From Artemisia argyi (lineage: Eukaryota; Streptophyta; Magnoliopsida; Asterales; Asteraceae), in NCBI GenBank assembly GCA_030686995.1, contig CM060697.1:42565015-42629014 (forward strand): a DNA stretch of 64,000 nt, read 5' to 3'. Under the pieces are notes generated by a model. It was not told the DNA's origin, searched no databases, and saw nothing but the letters and a program-made list of their open reading frames with translations. The position numbers and the translations under genes are program-made. This document shows positions 1 through 11,385 of the stretch, one piece after another. Every line of letters begins with the position of its first letter. Positions within the stretch are counted from its first letter, which is position 1.

Positions 1-816
1 TCCAGCTTTACCACCGCAAACAAATCCATTTCTGCGCAACAGGAACAAACAACAAAAACAGAGATTAGTTATTAAACGTGCGCATAGAGAAAAACTTACA
101 TTAGTAGAAGCAAAAAGGGATGAACACCCACCCCGGCCTTCCTCATCAATGAAGGTTGGCACCTCGTCCACACCCCCGAAATAGCTGCGACTCAACCCCA
201 CATGAACCAAAAACTCCTCCGGATAAGGGTTAATGGGGATGCGGTTGACATCAATGGTCTGCGCATTGGCCAAACTATAGGAACCGGGTGCGGGGCGCCC
301 ATCCCTCGGCAACGTATCTTGAGTGTAAAACTCAAAGGGCGATGGAAACACCACATCAACAACCCAGAAAAAATACTCCCTCCAATGCCTTATGGAGTCT
401 ACCTTCTCGGTATAGCACTGAAGCTTCCCTGCGTGCTTCGCAAAGGATACCCATCCATGCGACCACGTTGTGTTGTAGAAGGCGCGGAATAGGTCAACGG
501 TCGGTTCTATCGCAAGTAAATGACAGTTTACTTCAAAATTCGATACCTTCGCCGCACCTATACAGTGCAGCTGTGAGATATGAAGACGATAGAAATTGAG
601 CAAATTGCTCAAGAAAATAGATATAGGTACGCGGTAATTAGCGTACTCAAAAAAGCGCGTGTATAGTCCTACTTTCCCTTCGGGGAAATCGGCTATACAC
701 GCATCGACGTCTGGAGCCTCTGGATGCACATCCAGAGGAATGAAGTAGTCAGATGAAAACTGACGCACATCATCCTCACTCATCGCAGAGCGAAACTCCT
801 CTAATTGGGCAACCAT
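1..816 (-). CDS. Antisense gene of Retand-like element, 'putative gypsy type transposon' domain protein (5' part, copy 1)
   Basis: The minus-strand reading frame opens with ATG at 816 and has no stop up to the window edge. It aligns along its length with the antisense frame at 34829-34145: shared YRLHISQLHCIGAAK, a NFEVNC block, LQCYTEK and EEFLVHVG-type motifs. The family is the plant 'Transposase_28 / putative gypsy type transposon' domain (PF04195 type); its function is not established and nothing here shows transposase activity. A GT-AG intron at 131-32 (100 nt) is inferred. Splicing joins exon 1 (816-132) to exon 2 (31-1) so that a Glu codon is followed by Met-Asp-Leu, exactly as in copy 2. 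A TATA box lies 148 nt upstream of the ATG. The frame looks intact, unlike the pol genes around it. The 3' exons are outside the window. Confidence 0.75.
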   Translation of the reverse strand, partial: MVAQLEEFRSAMSEDDVRQFSSDYFIPLDVHPEAPDVDACIADFPEGKVGLYTRFFEYANYRVPISIFLSNLLNFYRLHISQLHCIGAAKVSNFEVNCHLLAIEPTVDLFRAFYNTTWSHGWVSFAKHAGKLQCYTEKVDSIRHWREYFFWVVDVVFPSPFEFYTQDTLPRDGRPAPGSYSLANAQTIDVNRIPINPYPEEFLVHVGLSRSYFGGVDEVPTFIDEEGRGGCSSLFASTNVSFSLCARLITNLCFCCLFLLRRNGFVCGGKAG

Positions 817-956
817 TTTCAATGTATTTACTAGAATACGCACACGAAATTACCTAATCAAACAGTTACTTTCTTTGCAAAAAAACGCTTTGACGAAATG
901 TGCAATGGTGAGTATGTGTTTTTACTGTGTGATTTGGGTAAATGGAGGCGGTGACT

Positions 957-964
957 CTTATATA
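957..964 (-). promoter_or_regulatory. TATA box of the antisense gene (copy 1)
   Basis: TATATAAG on the minus strand, with its first base at 964, 148 nt before the ATG at 816. Copy 2 has TATATAAA with exactly the same 148-nt spacing (34977 to 34829). This suggests the antisense gene has its own promoter inside the element body. Confidence 0.55.
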
Positions 965-1190
965 AGCAATCAAAAAACCCTAGATGAAGGCCACGTGGAT
1001 CCCACTCATAAAATGTGTGGCTAGAATCCGAAACGGTACATGCACTTTTTCCTGTTTTCCAAGGGACACGTGGACACAACCCTCGATTTTCGAGGCATTT
1101 CTTTGAAATATCTATGACTAGGTACATTGTCCCCAATATTGGGCGGCAATATTCAAAATTTCTCCCGCCACGCTTACCGCTGTTCTGACT

Positions 1191-1229
1191 AGTCTAGCAT
1201 CCGCGGCTACGAGCCGCGCACACTAGACT
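1191..1229 (+). repeat. 39-nt hairpin just upstream of the polypurine tract (copy 1)
   Basis: Inverted repeat with arms AGTCTAG / CTAGACT and an inner stem CCGCGGCT / AGCCGCG. The second copy at 35194-35232 is also 39 nt, with the same outer arms and a different inner sequence. It sits directly between the antisense promoter region and the polypurine tract. Confidence 0.7.
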
Positions 1230-1244
1230 GGGGGGGGGGGGACA
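1230..1244 (+). other. Polypurine tract next to the 3' LTR (copy 1)
   Basis: A run of 12 G followed by ACA, abutting the LTR start at 1245. The equivalent place in copy 2 reads GTGGGGACA. This would be the primer site for plus-strand DNA synthesis; the pure G run is probably an expansion. Confidence 0.6.
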
Positions 1245-1721
1245 TGATGACGTATAGTCTATATATGGGCCACGAGCCCAAATGATAAACATTACCAAGG
1301 CCAATAACGACCATGCGTGGGCTATTATAACTTGGGCCGCATTAATAATGGAGTGGGCTCACGCAAGCCCAACCAAACTATATACGGTATAGATAAGGAT
1401 CTTCTATCTATGGAATAGATATCCTTAACCTGGATAAGCACCATGTGTGCGAAACGTAAGGAGCACGAACCATACAAGGATTCTGCGCCTATATAAGGAA
1501 TGACATAATTCTCATTAAAGGTACGATTCACAAACCCTAAAACTCTTTACGAGAACCCTAAATCGATTACTTACTCTCACGCTGGAGTCTAATCGTGGGA
1601 GACAATCCCACGATAAGCCTAACGGTGTTGTTTATTTTCTTAGTGCGCAGGTTTCAAGCATTAAAAAGCGAATTGATACGAGAGCAAGAGCCCAAATCAG
1701 AAACGCCTAACTTTTATATCA
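1245..1721 (+). repeat. 3' LTR of Retand-like copy 1
   Basis: A 477-bp LTR beginning TGATGACGTATAGTC and ending ACTTTTATATCA, alignable with the LTRs at 8056-8520 and 35242-35703 but clearly diverged from them. A TATA box (TATATAAGG) lies near 1490. The shared 3' part (ACTCTCACGC...GGAG, TAATCGTGGGAGA) is the best-conserved block across all three LTRs. Confidence 0.85.
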
Positions 1722-2284
1722 ATAGCCACTAAATATGTGTTTATCAAATGTACCCCTTGATTGCCTAACATATGAGTAACATTAATATGTTTGATGCAAT
1801 CAAGTTAAAGGCCGACAACATATACACTAAGTTGAAATGAATTAATTTCTCGCTATTCATTTTGTGACCTAAACTTAATTTTCTAGCTGGCTGAAACTAG
1901 GGGTGGCGATTTGTGTTATGTTTGGGGTTGAAGGTTCGGGTTGACAGGTTGAAGGGTTCATATATCTCAACCTAAATCTCACATGTTCGTGTCAAGACCT
2001 GTACACATTGATTGAATGTGTTAGTCGTGTCGACCCGTTTATGACATGAGCTGAAATCTAAAGATACCCGATAAATATTATAAGGTGAATGTTAGAACCC
2101 TTTAAGATAAACATCTAGATATAAGCATCGACAAATCCTTGAAAGTCGAGGATAATTGGGTATTATAACAAATGAAACTCAATGCATGACTTTTGTTATT
2201 TATTTTTTGATTGTATTTTATAAACAGGTTTTCGGGTTTGAATTAGGTAACTGTTTCATAGAGATGAGATCAATATCGAACTCA
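1722..2284. other. Non-coding spacer
   Basis: AT-rich sequence with no convincing reading frame. No repeat structure was recognised apart from short AT runs. Confidence 0.6.
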
Positions 2285-2880
2285 TATTTGCAATAGAATC
2301 AATAAACCAATCATAGCCACTTATTTTTATTTTTTATTATTTTTTTAAAAAAACAACATATCTTGCAAACGGTAAATCTTCAAGCTAAAAAAAAAAAAAA
2401 AAAAAAAAAACCCATCACGACGAGAATTAAATCATCTTTCTATAAATATGCATTGTTATATACTTTCGGCGAACTTTTTTTTTTTAATTTCCGGCCAAAA
2501 AAATCATCTATGATTCGTAAAAATCACATACGATTCTTACTAATCATATATGATTTGTAAAATATATGATTAACGAATCACATATGATTTTTACAAATCA
2601 TATAATATAATTTTTCTGGACGGAAATTTTGAAAAAAAAAATATATATATATATTTATATATCGAAAAAAAAAAATCGTCGAAAGTATATAACAATGCAT
2701 GTCTATAAAAAAATAATTTAATTCTCATCGCGATGGTTTTTTTTTCGCGTAATGATTTACTGTTTACGAGACATTTAATTTAAAAAAAAAGGTGAAAAAG
2801 TTTATTTTTTTTTTTATTTTGTTAAAAAAGATTAGTGATTAAGATTGTTTGATTGGTTCTATTGTAAAAATTGGTTATAC
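2285..2880. mobile_element. Foldback / MITE-like element, ~600 bp imperfect inverted repeat
   Basis: The two halves are imperfect reverse complements of each other over their whole length. For example, GCATTGTTATATACTTTCG near 2450 matches the reverse complement of CGAAAGTATATAACAATGC near 2680; CGGTAAATC near 2370 matches GATTTACTG near 2754; TTGCAATAGAA near 2290 matches TTCTATTGTAAA near 2858. Long A and T tracts are placed symmetrically. The structure would form one long hairpin with its axis near 2570. No coding sequence. Exact ends and target duplication were not resolved. Confidence 0.65.
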
Positions 2881-3487
2881 ACGAATCTTTTGGCCTGTTT
2901 CATAAGGTCTCATATGTGAAGAACACTTTTTTATGTAAGATAGTGTATGCGATATCAAAATTGAAGAATACGATACATAAGCCGCGACTGAATTTAATTG
3001 AAAAATTGTTCCAACACGAAATTATGATCATCATAATTACGTCTACCGGAATGACATTCAGGACCAGTGTATTCTTTATTATATATATAAGGGGTACCCC
3101 AGTCGGGTTTTGACTATCACTTCATAACTTCCAATTTGCTACCATAAATTTGAACCTACCATCGTATATTTTTGTGACTATGAAATCGTTGAGTATTGTG
3201 GTCCATAGATTGCTTTAAATTGTTTTGTCCAAGCAAGGAGAAAGAGATGGCCATTGAATTAGCTAGTCGCCCTAGTTATATAAATGTCATGCAATCACAC
3301 ATGATATGTAATGTTAGGCTTTCATAATCTAGTTAAGTATATGTTGATCCTCAATCGATGTTCACCTACTTTATGACATGCGAACACAAGCAATGAACCT
3401 GTCTCACTCGTGACAATTCGTGTCTGGGGAGCCACAACCGCGCGAAGAAGGGATGTCGCACACATGCCACTTGAATTGATGTCAATT
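2881..3487. other. Non-coding spacer
   Basis: AT-rich spacer with no supported gene. Confidence 0.5.
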
Positions 3488-3628
3488 TAGGGATGAGCAT
3501 GGGTTTGGAATCGGTACCGGTGGAACCGAGAACCGAATTTTGTGATAAGTAGGAATCGAGAACCGAGAACCAAACCAAATATAGTTTTTGCTTTCGTTTC
3601 CAGTTCTTTAGGTCTACCAGATAGAAAC

Positions 3629-3664
<36 letters not shown>

Positions 3665-4718
3665 AAAATAACCTAATGCACTAACGAATTAAGCAAATAA
3701 AAGATTAAAAAAAATTGAATTTTTTAAGTACTTGCAACCATTTACGTTTAAACTAATAATAATTAACAACTAAAACATAAACTTAAATAAAAAATCATTC
3801 TAAAGTTTCACTTATTTACGCTTTTAACAAAACAATAATGAATAACAATCCAAAAAATAAAATACAATAACTTAAAAACTTTGTTTAACAAAATAACTAA
3901 GAATACTGTGTATAATTTCATATCCTTTACATTCTCATCGTCTTTAATAACATCTTCATCATCATCCCAATTAATTTGCGTTCTTGACTTTCTCACATAA
4001 TCTTGGGTGCAAATCAAACTTCTACAATCGGCGTCGACAAGCGAGTTCTATAAGCGTCTAGTACACGTCTACTCCGTACTAAATGCCGCTTTAGATGCCA
4101 TGTTGATAGTTGTTTATGTGAGTTTTGAATGTTGAATGATATTTGAATTTTATTAAGTTTAGAATAATTATTGATTTGTGGATGTTTTAATGAATTAAAG
4201 ATTAAGGTTTGTAGTATTTGACTTGATTTTTTCTGAAAATAGGCTAGTAGGTTTTTTTATGGCATTGATACGTATGATTTGAGACTTTGAGTATAAAAAA
4301 AAAAAAAGAAAAAAAAAAGAAAAAAAAGTTTTTATATATTATTGGTTATTTTGTTCCGGAACTGAGAACCGGTGGAACCGACCCAAGAACTGAAAAATCT
4401 AATAATCAAGAACCAGAACTGTAACCAGATACGGAGCCAGGAATTAGAAATAAGCGGGGCCGAAATTTTTTTCTCAAGCTAACAAAGTAATTTAACTAAA
4501 GCTTAGGGGGTCATTTGCCTATATTTGCGTCATACGCTTAAATTTTATAAGGTAAACAGCAAAACGATTGGGTGTGTTGGAGGGGGCCGAGCACCCCCTG
4601 GCTCCCCCACTGTCTCCGTCTCTGACTGTAACCTTCGGTTCTGGTTCCAGTTCGGTTGTTCTTGGTTTCAGTCCGATTCTTGGTCCAATCCTGTTCTTTG
4701 GTTTTTTGCTCATCTCTA
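3488..4718. mobile_element. Non-autonomous hAT-like DNA transposon
   Basis: The ends are inverted: TAGGGATGAGCA at 3488 and the reverse complement of TAGAGATGAGCA ending at 4718, a form typical of plant hAT terminal repeats. Subterminal GAACCG/AACCGG repeats lie on the left (3515-3570) and again near 4370; their complements (CGGTTC, GGTTCC) lie near the right end (4630-4700). GATGTCA occurs on both flanks, offset by a few bases, and may be a decayed 8-bp target duplication. The middle is AT-rich, includes a ~30-nt T run near 3631-3660, and encodes nothing recognisable. Class assignment rests on the terminal repeats only. Confidence 0.6.
4428..4625. repeat. Small foldback nested near the right end of the hAT-like element
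   Basis: ACGGAGCCAGG near 4432 pairs with CCTGGCTCC...CTCCGT near 4597-4620, and GGGGCCGA near 4456 lies opposite GGGGGCCGAGCACCCC near 4583. It breaks the run of GGTTC/GAACC subterminal repeats of the surrounding element, as a later insertion would. Ends are approximate. Confidence 0.4.
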
Positions 4719-5896
4719 GATGTCATGTACGCCAACTTGGTGTTTGTGGTTTTATAAACATCCACGCTAGGCATTCATACATTTTCAACTATTTTTATTT
4801 TTTATTATTTTTTTCCCTTCATTTAGAAAAGTACATCGTTTCTGATTCTTTCGTTTGCATGATTTACAAATGCTACTTTTTCAACTTTATTTTGTGTGCG
4901 TTATTTATAGAAAAACTATTCCAAGTACGTTACATTAGAGAGTGTTTGATATATTAAGCTATTTTTACAAAATGACGATAATCATCCGTGCTGATTATTT
5001 CAAACAACACATCTTAAAGACAACGTATGAAAGATAACATTGATATTTGATACTCACAAAAAGCTGTGACGTTTTATTTTAAAAAGCAAGAATATGTGGA
5101 AGTAAGCAAATTTTGAACATCGTATTAATTGCGTCAAATTTGGATTAGAGTGTGACATTTGTTTTGTCTTTTACAATGAAGATGGCTGCATTCACTGATA
5201 GTTTTACATTTTTAGTTAACCCGACAGTACATGTGAGAGGCGTCTATGGCTCAGGTACGTTCATAGTCCTTTGGTTTGCCCTTATTTCACGGATTGGGCT
5301 TGTATCGGCCCCATCACGCATATTTATTATGAAGAAATCATTTACCGAAATTAACTCTTGCCAAATTCAATAACCAAAATTCACAATATATTATTTTACA
5401 TCACAAAAATCACAAGGCAAGGAAATGCAATTTCTCGCCACCACTACTTGCACGTTACTTATACATTTTGCTCGTCACTTTGTTAAAAAAAAAGGTTATT
5501 TTATAATAAAAGAAAAATAACATGGCAATCAAATATTTTGCTCGTGTATCAAGTTTGCTTGCTACTTTTAATTCAGGAAAATCACTCACCAAACTACTAT
5601 ACATATTAATTGAATGAAACAAATGATGGAGAGCAAATTGTATAGAAAACAAACAATTTTGCTTGCTACATCCAGTTTTAAGCAAGCAAATTAGATGGAA
5701 ATAAACAATCAAACAATTTTGCTCGCTATGTCGCTTTTTGTAACCCAAAAATCAATGGTCGAGATTCGTGAAACCCTTTTCAAAATGTTTATTCTTGAAA
5801 TTTCCTCTGTATTATACGAAATACAATCATTTTTATTCCAAAATATCATATACCAGTTTCGCAACATTTGAAAAATACAGAGTAATGTGGTTATTG
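4719..5896. other. Non-coding spacer with a short degenerate repeat
   Basis: No supported gene. At 5460-5740 a phrase like TTTTGCTCGCTA / TTTTGCTTGCTAC recurs about four times, often preceded by AAACAA. It may be a decayed tandem array. Confidence 0.45.
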
Positions 5897-6393
5897 CTAG
5901 TGTTTTGAAACCAGGTTTCACTCTTCTGGTTGAATCGTTTTTGCCCGAAAAAATATATCAAAATGAACCGGTTAGTAAAGGCTTGAAAACCGAATTTTAC
6001 TTGTTGAGTTTCATGTGACCCAAGTCAGCTCAGTTCACCAAAGTCGGCCGCGTTTGATAGTTTTCTATTCATTTAAATGTAGAAAATATATATGACAAGT
6101 TCAGGTTGATCGTGGTGATGAATAATGTTGTTTTTAAGTTTAAAACTTGCAATCTCGTTGAATTGTATGTTTTTGGTATTTATAATATATGTTTTATAAA
6201 CCTATTATACGAATGATATTGAATTTTTAGGTTTTATGTATGTTTGATATTAAATATTAAAAGTTATATTAGTGTTTGGTGGCTGAAATATTACAATCTA
6301 CATAAATGAAAATACTAGATGACCCAACGGTCGAACCGATTGAATGGATGACCCAGTGACTCGAGTCGATTCGTGACCCAATTTTAAAAACAT
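5897..6393. mobile_element. MITE-like element with a 9-bp target duplication
   Basis: The left end CTAGTGTTTTGAAACC and the right end ATTTTAAAAACAT are imperfect inverted repeats. The flanks TGGTTATTG (5888-5896) and TGGTTACTG (6394-6402) match at 8 of 9 bases, as expected of a Mutator-type duplication. Non-coding, about 500 bp. Confidence 0.5.
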
Positions 6394-6839
6394 TGGTTAC
6401 TGGTTGTGAATAACTGATGAGTACTTATATAGGTATTGTCATGAGATTCTTTTAGACTTCATAAGGTTGGGTGCAATATTCACATTCTCATCATCTTAAC
6501 TTTAGCCTCACATCAACTTTTAATACATTACCAAACAATCTACCTAATCGTCGTTATGATGACCACCTAAGTAAATTCATAAAAAAAACCCCGTTAATAC
6601 AAACATATCCCACAATATAGCTCACACACTCGCAAACCAAAAAAAAAAATGTGCATTCATTTGGTTCCCTGCACCACCGAACCAACACAAAATAGTGACC
6701 ATGGTACGCGGTGGTGTTCGGTCGTCATGCAGTTGGCGCTCGATGGAGCTGCTTCACGAGTGGTGACATACCACCATAACGTGTGGTCTAATAAGATGTG
6801 TATATGTCTTGTTATGGTCTAATAAGATGTGCATATATC
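6394..6839. other. Non-coding spacer with a short duplication
   Basis: No supported gene. A phrase of about 25 bp containing GGTCTAATAAGATGTG is repeated near 6783 and 6817. Confidence 0.45.
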
Positions 6840-7168
6840 TTGGGTATGTTTAGTAAAAATGGATGTTGCTGGTGCTGGTACTGTTGCTGGTGTTGTTGCT
6901 AATGCTGGTTATGATGCTTAAAAAATTAAAATTGTAGCTTATCTATTTGCAGTACTGTTGGTGCTGTTGCTGAAAAAGATTAAAATGAGTTAAATTATGA
7001 AAAAATAATCTTCATAATCTTTTAAAAGATGGTTTTGAGAACTTATTTTTAAAATAATTCACAATCTTAGTTTGCCAAACAAATATTATTTTTTTGATAA
7101 AATCTTATTATCCAAATAAATAATCTTAAGCCTTCATAATCTTCCATAATCTCTTGCGCCAAACATGC
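6840..7168. mobile_element. Possible MITE
   Basis: GGGTATGTTTAG at the left and GCGCCAAACATGC at the right are imperfect inverted repeats of a type common in plant MITEs. The interior has a short GCTGGTGCTGGTACTG-like GCTG-rich stretch and repeated TTCATAATCTT words. No clear target duplication was seen. Confidence 0.3.
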
Positions 7169-7358
7169 TTCAAACTGTATTAATTTTCTTTAATTATCAT
7201 AACATTACTTCTCAATATTCATTTATTCATAATGTACGAAACATTACAGCTTTTTTAATACGTTTCAGCCGTTAAAAAAAACGAAACATTACAGTATCTC
7301 AATCTGTAATGTACGCAAACATTACACAAAGTTGATGATTTGAAAAAAATAATACTCC

Positions 7359-7360
<2 letters not shown>

Positions 7361-7442
<82 letters not shown>
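7361..7442. repeat. (AAT)n microsatellite
   Basis: About 27 uninterrupted copies of a three-base unit AAT. Any long tyrosine-rich open frame on the minus strand here is only the translation of this repeat. Confidence 0.98.
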
Positions 7443-7760
7443 TCTTTGGTTACCGATCTCAATTGTAGTTTTAAAAGATGTCATGTTGCATGTCAGCGTG
7501 AGCCCGGTTAAGACAACATAGTCTGGGTATGTGATGGATGAGGGTCTGCTTATGACAGGTGTGACTCTCTAAACAAAAAATTAAAAGTCATCTTCAAAAA
7601 AAAAAAAATTGGTTGTACTACTGTATACCGCACTGGTTTTGTCATTACGTTCTATTGTACTAAACCCACTACGTACCACACCACCGGGCGGCTCCCTTTT
7701 GAGTTTTGAATGCTATATCGTATGACAACAGACAAGTGTTGTACTGTATATGAAAACTTA

Positions 7761-7971
7761 GGCCATGTTTATTTTTTATTTTTTTCCCTTCACTTAATAG
7801 ATGTATATGGGTTTCACTTCTGATGCTTCTATTTAGTGGACAAGAGCTCATATTTTACACTCACCTGATATAGATGAATTAGTAGAAAAAATTAGACACA
7901 ACTGCATTATGAAATAGTAAATTATGTTTTGTGAATTCAATTCCTTTACTAACAGAAAAACAAACAAGGCC
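7761..7971. mobile_element. Tourist-like (PIF/Harbinger) MITE
   Basis: 211-bp non-coding element with inverted ends GGCCATGTTTATTTTT and, on the other strand, GGCCTTGTTTGTTTTT. It is flanked by TTA at 7758-7760 and 7972-7974, the 3-bp target duplication characteristic of this superfamily. Confidence 0.75.
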
Positions 7972-7990
7972 TTATTTTACATCTTAGCGA

Positions 7991-7993
<3 letters not shown>

Positions 7994-8053
<60 letters not shown>
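7994..8053. repeat. (TA)n microsatellite, left flank of the big Retand-like element
   Basis: About 30 TA units ending two bases before the 5' LTR. A similar tract resumes immediately after the 3' LTR (35704-35800), so the LTR element inserted into a TA microsatellite. A short target duplication cannot be resolved inside such a repeat. Confidence 0.95.
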
Positions 8054-8055
<2 letters not shown>

Positions 8056-8057
<2 letters not shown>

Positions 8058-8520
8058 ATGACGTATAGTCCGCACTCGGGTCACGAACCCGACCAATGGA
8101 CGTTACTAAAACCCAAGCCCATCACGCGTGGGCTATCATGATAAAGATTTGGGGTTACAAATGCCCAAATTCGAATCTATTATTTACGGTCTTGATATAG
8201 GATCTCTTATTTATGTGATAGGGATCAATGGACCGAATAAGGTGTGATACGTCGAAGGGTAAGGAACACGAAACCAACAAGGATTTCGTGTGTATATAAA
8301 GGGCATCTCGGCTCTCATTAAGGTATCCTCTCATAACCCTAACTCTTCACTAACACCCTAAAACCGATTACTTACTCTCACGCCGGAGGATAATCGTGGG
8401 AGATAATCACACGGTAAGCCTAACGGTGTTTTTTGTTCTCTTAGTGCGCAGGTCTCAGCATCAAGATACAATTGATGCGGGAATAGGAATTCAAACAAGG
8501 AACGCCCAACTTTTGTATCA
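8056..8520 (+). repeat. 5' LTR of Retand-like copy 2
   Basis: 465-bp LTR, TGATGACGTATAG... to ...TTTTGTATCA, paired with 35242-35703. The TATA box TATATAAA is at 8293-8300, which places the transcript start about 25-35 bp downstream. Confidence 0.95.
8293..8300 (+). promoter_or_regulatory. TATA box of the 5' LTR
   Basis: TATATAAA followed by GGGCATCTCGG, conserved at 35479-35486 in the 3' LTR and as TATATAAGG in copy 1. This is the likely core promoter for the genomic RNA. Confidence 0.7.
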
Positions 8521-8525
8521 ACAAG

Positions 8526-8543
8526 TGGCGCCATCCGTGGGAC
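8526..8543 (+). other. Primer binding site of Retand-like copy 2
   Basis: TGGCGCCATCCGTGGGAC starts five bases after the 5' LTR. It opens with the TGG expected opposite a tRNA CCA end. The matching tRNA was not identified. Confidence 0.6.
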
Positions 8544-8565
8544 CACACACTAAGAACTCTACAAA

Positions 8566-9007
8566 GAACTAGAATGACAAAGCAGAAAACTTAAACCAGC
8601 GGACTCCGCAGGCGAAGAAAACGTATGGCGACCTACAGGGGAAGAAGCAGCAAAGTGATTCAGCCCCTAAGCAGGCCTCTGGAACAACCAGTGCGCCCAA
8701 ATACCAAGGATCAGGCTTAGATCTGATCTTTACGACAATAGGACCGTTCACAGGGACTACCCAGGCTACTACGACAACCACTAGCGTGGAAGATCTACAT
8801 CGCACTCCTTTCACCACCCCCACCAAACGGTGCCAGAAACAGACCTCACTGAGCCGCCACGTGCGCCTATTCGAAACAAGGGCCCTGATTTGGAAACAGA
8901 CATCCTTGCGCTAGAAGGAGTCGCGCCTGAACTAGCGCCAAGTGATTTCGTGTCTCAAAACTATGAAACCTTGGCTGCCTTTATGCAAGAGGAAGCGAAA
9001 AAGAGGT
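8566..9007 (+). pseudogene. gag N-terminal part of Retand-like copy 2 (interrupted)
   Basis: This is the leader and the start of gag. A readable frame from 8830 encodes an acidic, proline-rich stretch (DLTEPPRAPIRNKGPD, then LEGVAPELAPSDF) and runs up to the insertion point, where the Tekay-like element starts. The same frame resumes without loss at 18247 once one copy of the GAGGT duplication is removed. That shows the frame was continuous when the insert arrived. Upstream of 8830 the frame is broken by stops. Confidence 0.6.
9003..9007 (+). repeat. Left target-site duplication GAGGT of the Tekay-like insert
   Basis: GAGGT here and at 18242-18246 flank the insert exactly. A perfect 5-bp duplication is the hallmark of LTR-retrotransposon integration. 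Confidence 0.95.
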
Positions 9008-9548
9008 TGTCACACCCCCAAAATCGAGTCCAGCGGAAGCATACATGTAGCTGGGGTGTAACTCAATTGGTATTACAACACAAGTTCAAAAATGGTTTTC
9101 ACTTTAATCATTTAGAATAAAATCGTTTAATCAAAAATGTTGAATTTACATCGTTAAAAGTAGTGCGGAAGTAGGCCCTTAAAGTAGTTTAAAAACGGTC
9201 CCCAAATGAATAATCAGAGTCTTCTATGACCATGCCCTGCCCTGCCAAAACCTCCAGTAGCGTGCCATTGGTTAAAACCTGAAAATACATGCTAAAGTGT
9301 CAACACGAGGTTGGTGAGTTCATAGAGTTTGTTTAACAACTAATGCCTATAGAGAAATAATCGCCCATCAAAGGCATTGTAAATCCACTCAGTTGCAAGT
9401 CCCGCCATAAGAGACTTGTAACCTGTGTGTTTACAACCCACTGCCAAATGTATTAAAGTCTACGTGAACAAAAGTAATTACTGGTATCCAAATTCCCAGA
9501 TAAATATAGCAAAATGGCTATATAAGTAATTCAGTCAATGAGGTTATA

Positions 9549-9680
9549 TCAACAATGCTGACAATGTCGCCAGATAAATAATGCTGACAATGTCGCCAGA
9601 TAAAATAATACTGACAATGAGGCTAGATAAATAATGCTGACAATGTCGCCAGATAAATAATACTGACAATGAGGTCATAT
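9549..9680. repeat. Short tandem repeats inside the Tekay-like LTR
   Basis: About five units of AATGCTGACAATGTCGCCAGATAA and variants (AATACTGACAATGAGGC...). The block is repeated in the other LTR at about 15715-15845 with a few base changes. Confidence 0.85.
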
Positions 9681-11385
9681 AAAATAAGTAATAATGTTTA
9701 AGAGACAAGTCATATGAAATACAGGTAATCAAGCATACCAATGAAATGTAGGTAATCAACCAGGTAAAGCAAGGAATGCATTTAAGTAAAACGAGCATGT
9801 ATTCTCCCCCAAAGAGTTTGCAGAATAATTAAAAAGTAGGGGCTATGACTCACCTGGAGCGATAGCTACGATGACAAAAATGGATACACTGAAATGAGGC
9901 ACGATCTCTAACCGCAACCTAATATGAGTAATAACGATCTACTTTAGATCATGATGTAATGAATTTGAATGCACATGCACATGATGCCTATACCACTCGT
10001 AACTTGGAAATACTTGTTATTGTCAAAGTATAATAGTTTCCATACTTAGGAAAATAAGTCCAAATATAAAAGTATATAACTTGTCGTAGTATAACGTATA
10101 AAAATGTTAGTGTTATATTCCTCGTCTTGAAAACCTTATAATAGTGTCTAGTAGTCGCGTAACAAACCTTGAGTCGTACGTATTTCGTTAATTAAAAATA
10201 AACTCCTTCAATAAGAAATCTAGAAAATATATTATTTAGTACGTAGTTATATTATTTTCTAGTAGTGACTATATATATATACATATATAGTTTTGACGAT
10301 TTTAAAACATGTATAACTTTGTCGTTTTAAGCTCATTTTCCTCGTTCTTTATATCCACGGATTCGTTTTAGTATGTATTAATATATTTTCGATAGCTCGG
10401 TTCCTCTAGGTTACGTTTAACGCCTCTATTTGCCCGTCAAAAACTGTCAAACAGCATGCAGTTTTTCAGAAAATAGTTTTCGTCGTTAAATTCGAAAAAT
10501 CATATCTCCTTCGTTATTAACTCGTTTTAATCCGTTCTTTCGCCCACGGCTTCGTTTTTGAAAGTATTTTCTAAATCTTTGTTCAAAAATATCCCCTGAG
10601 TTACTGAGTTTCCCACGTTTTAAAAATAGCAACAGTAGGTATATGTAATATTTCAAAAATCATTTCTAAGGTTCCAATCTAGTTCCAACTTCAACCAAAC
10701 CACTTTCAATCACCACAAAACTAGTCTAATCCTACCATACACCTTCTTAGGGTGTCATGGGTTCCTAAACATCATCAATCTAGTGGATCTAACAAGGAAA
10801 TCCAAAATAAATATTTCTAGGGTTTATAAGTTAATAGTTTATAAAATGAAGTGGTATAAGCTAATATATGCATAAGATCTTGTATGAAAACCATATGATC
10901 AATATAAATACTTGAAGAAATAATGAAAATAAACTTTGTAAACTTACTTGAGAGATTAAGGAGATTTTTGAGGATGAAAACCTAATTAACCTAAAGGTTT
11001 TTATTTCAAAACCTTAAAATAGGTAACTAATGGTACTTGAAAAACACTTGATCTTGAAAAATACTTGGTTCCTCCTTGTGGTCTTGTGGTGGCCGGTTCC
11101 AAGAAGAGAGAAAAAGAGAGAATAAGTTTCTTTTGTAACTTGAAAAATGAGAAACAATATCTTATGTATTATGGTAGAAAAATATCTTATGTATTATTGT
11201 AGACAAAGTGGTGTAAGTATTAATGAGAGTTAGTAGGACATTTTCAAACATGTAAGAGATTGATATGGAGGGGGGGGGGGGGGGGCGGCAAGATGTGGGA
11301 AAGGAAGAAAAAGATGTAATGTGTAAGAGTTAGTTGATATTGAGTAGTATTTTAGTGTTTTTGGGTAATACCGGATACCGGGTTA

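Larger units (their letters stand above)
1..1721 (+). mobile_element. 3' end of a Retand/Tat-like Ty3-gypsy LTR retrotransposon (copy 1, cut by window start)
   Basis: This stretch has the same order of parts as 34,000-35,703: an antisense gene, a 39-nt hairpin, a G-rich polypurine tract and an LTR starting TGATGACGTATAG and ending TATCA. It is the 3' part of a second copy of the same family, in the same orientation as the large element at 8056-35703. The gag and pol part would lie left of the window. Antisense genes in the 3' region are known for Tat-lineage gypsy elements such as Grande and Retand. The two copies are clearly diverged, so this is not a recent duplication. Confidence 0.85.

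Noticed and set aside
5152..5373. 73-residue frame as a possible small host gene
   Set aside because: No domain, no homologous neighbour, no supporting promoter or splice signals; AT-rich intergenic DNA.
7299..7484. Minus-strand tyrosine-rich open frame
   Set aside because: It is only the translation of the (AAT)n microsatellite.
9549..9680. Short repeats as a CRISPR array
   Set aside because: Plant LTR context, variable contiguous units without unique spacers, no cas genes.
9544..9798. 84-residue minus-strand frame, nearly repeated at 15707-15961
   Set aside because: Conservation comes from the two LTR copies and the short tandem repeats, with no domain or coding signature.
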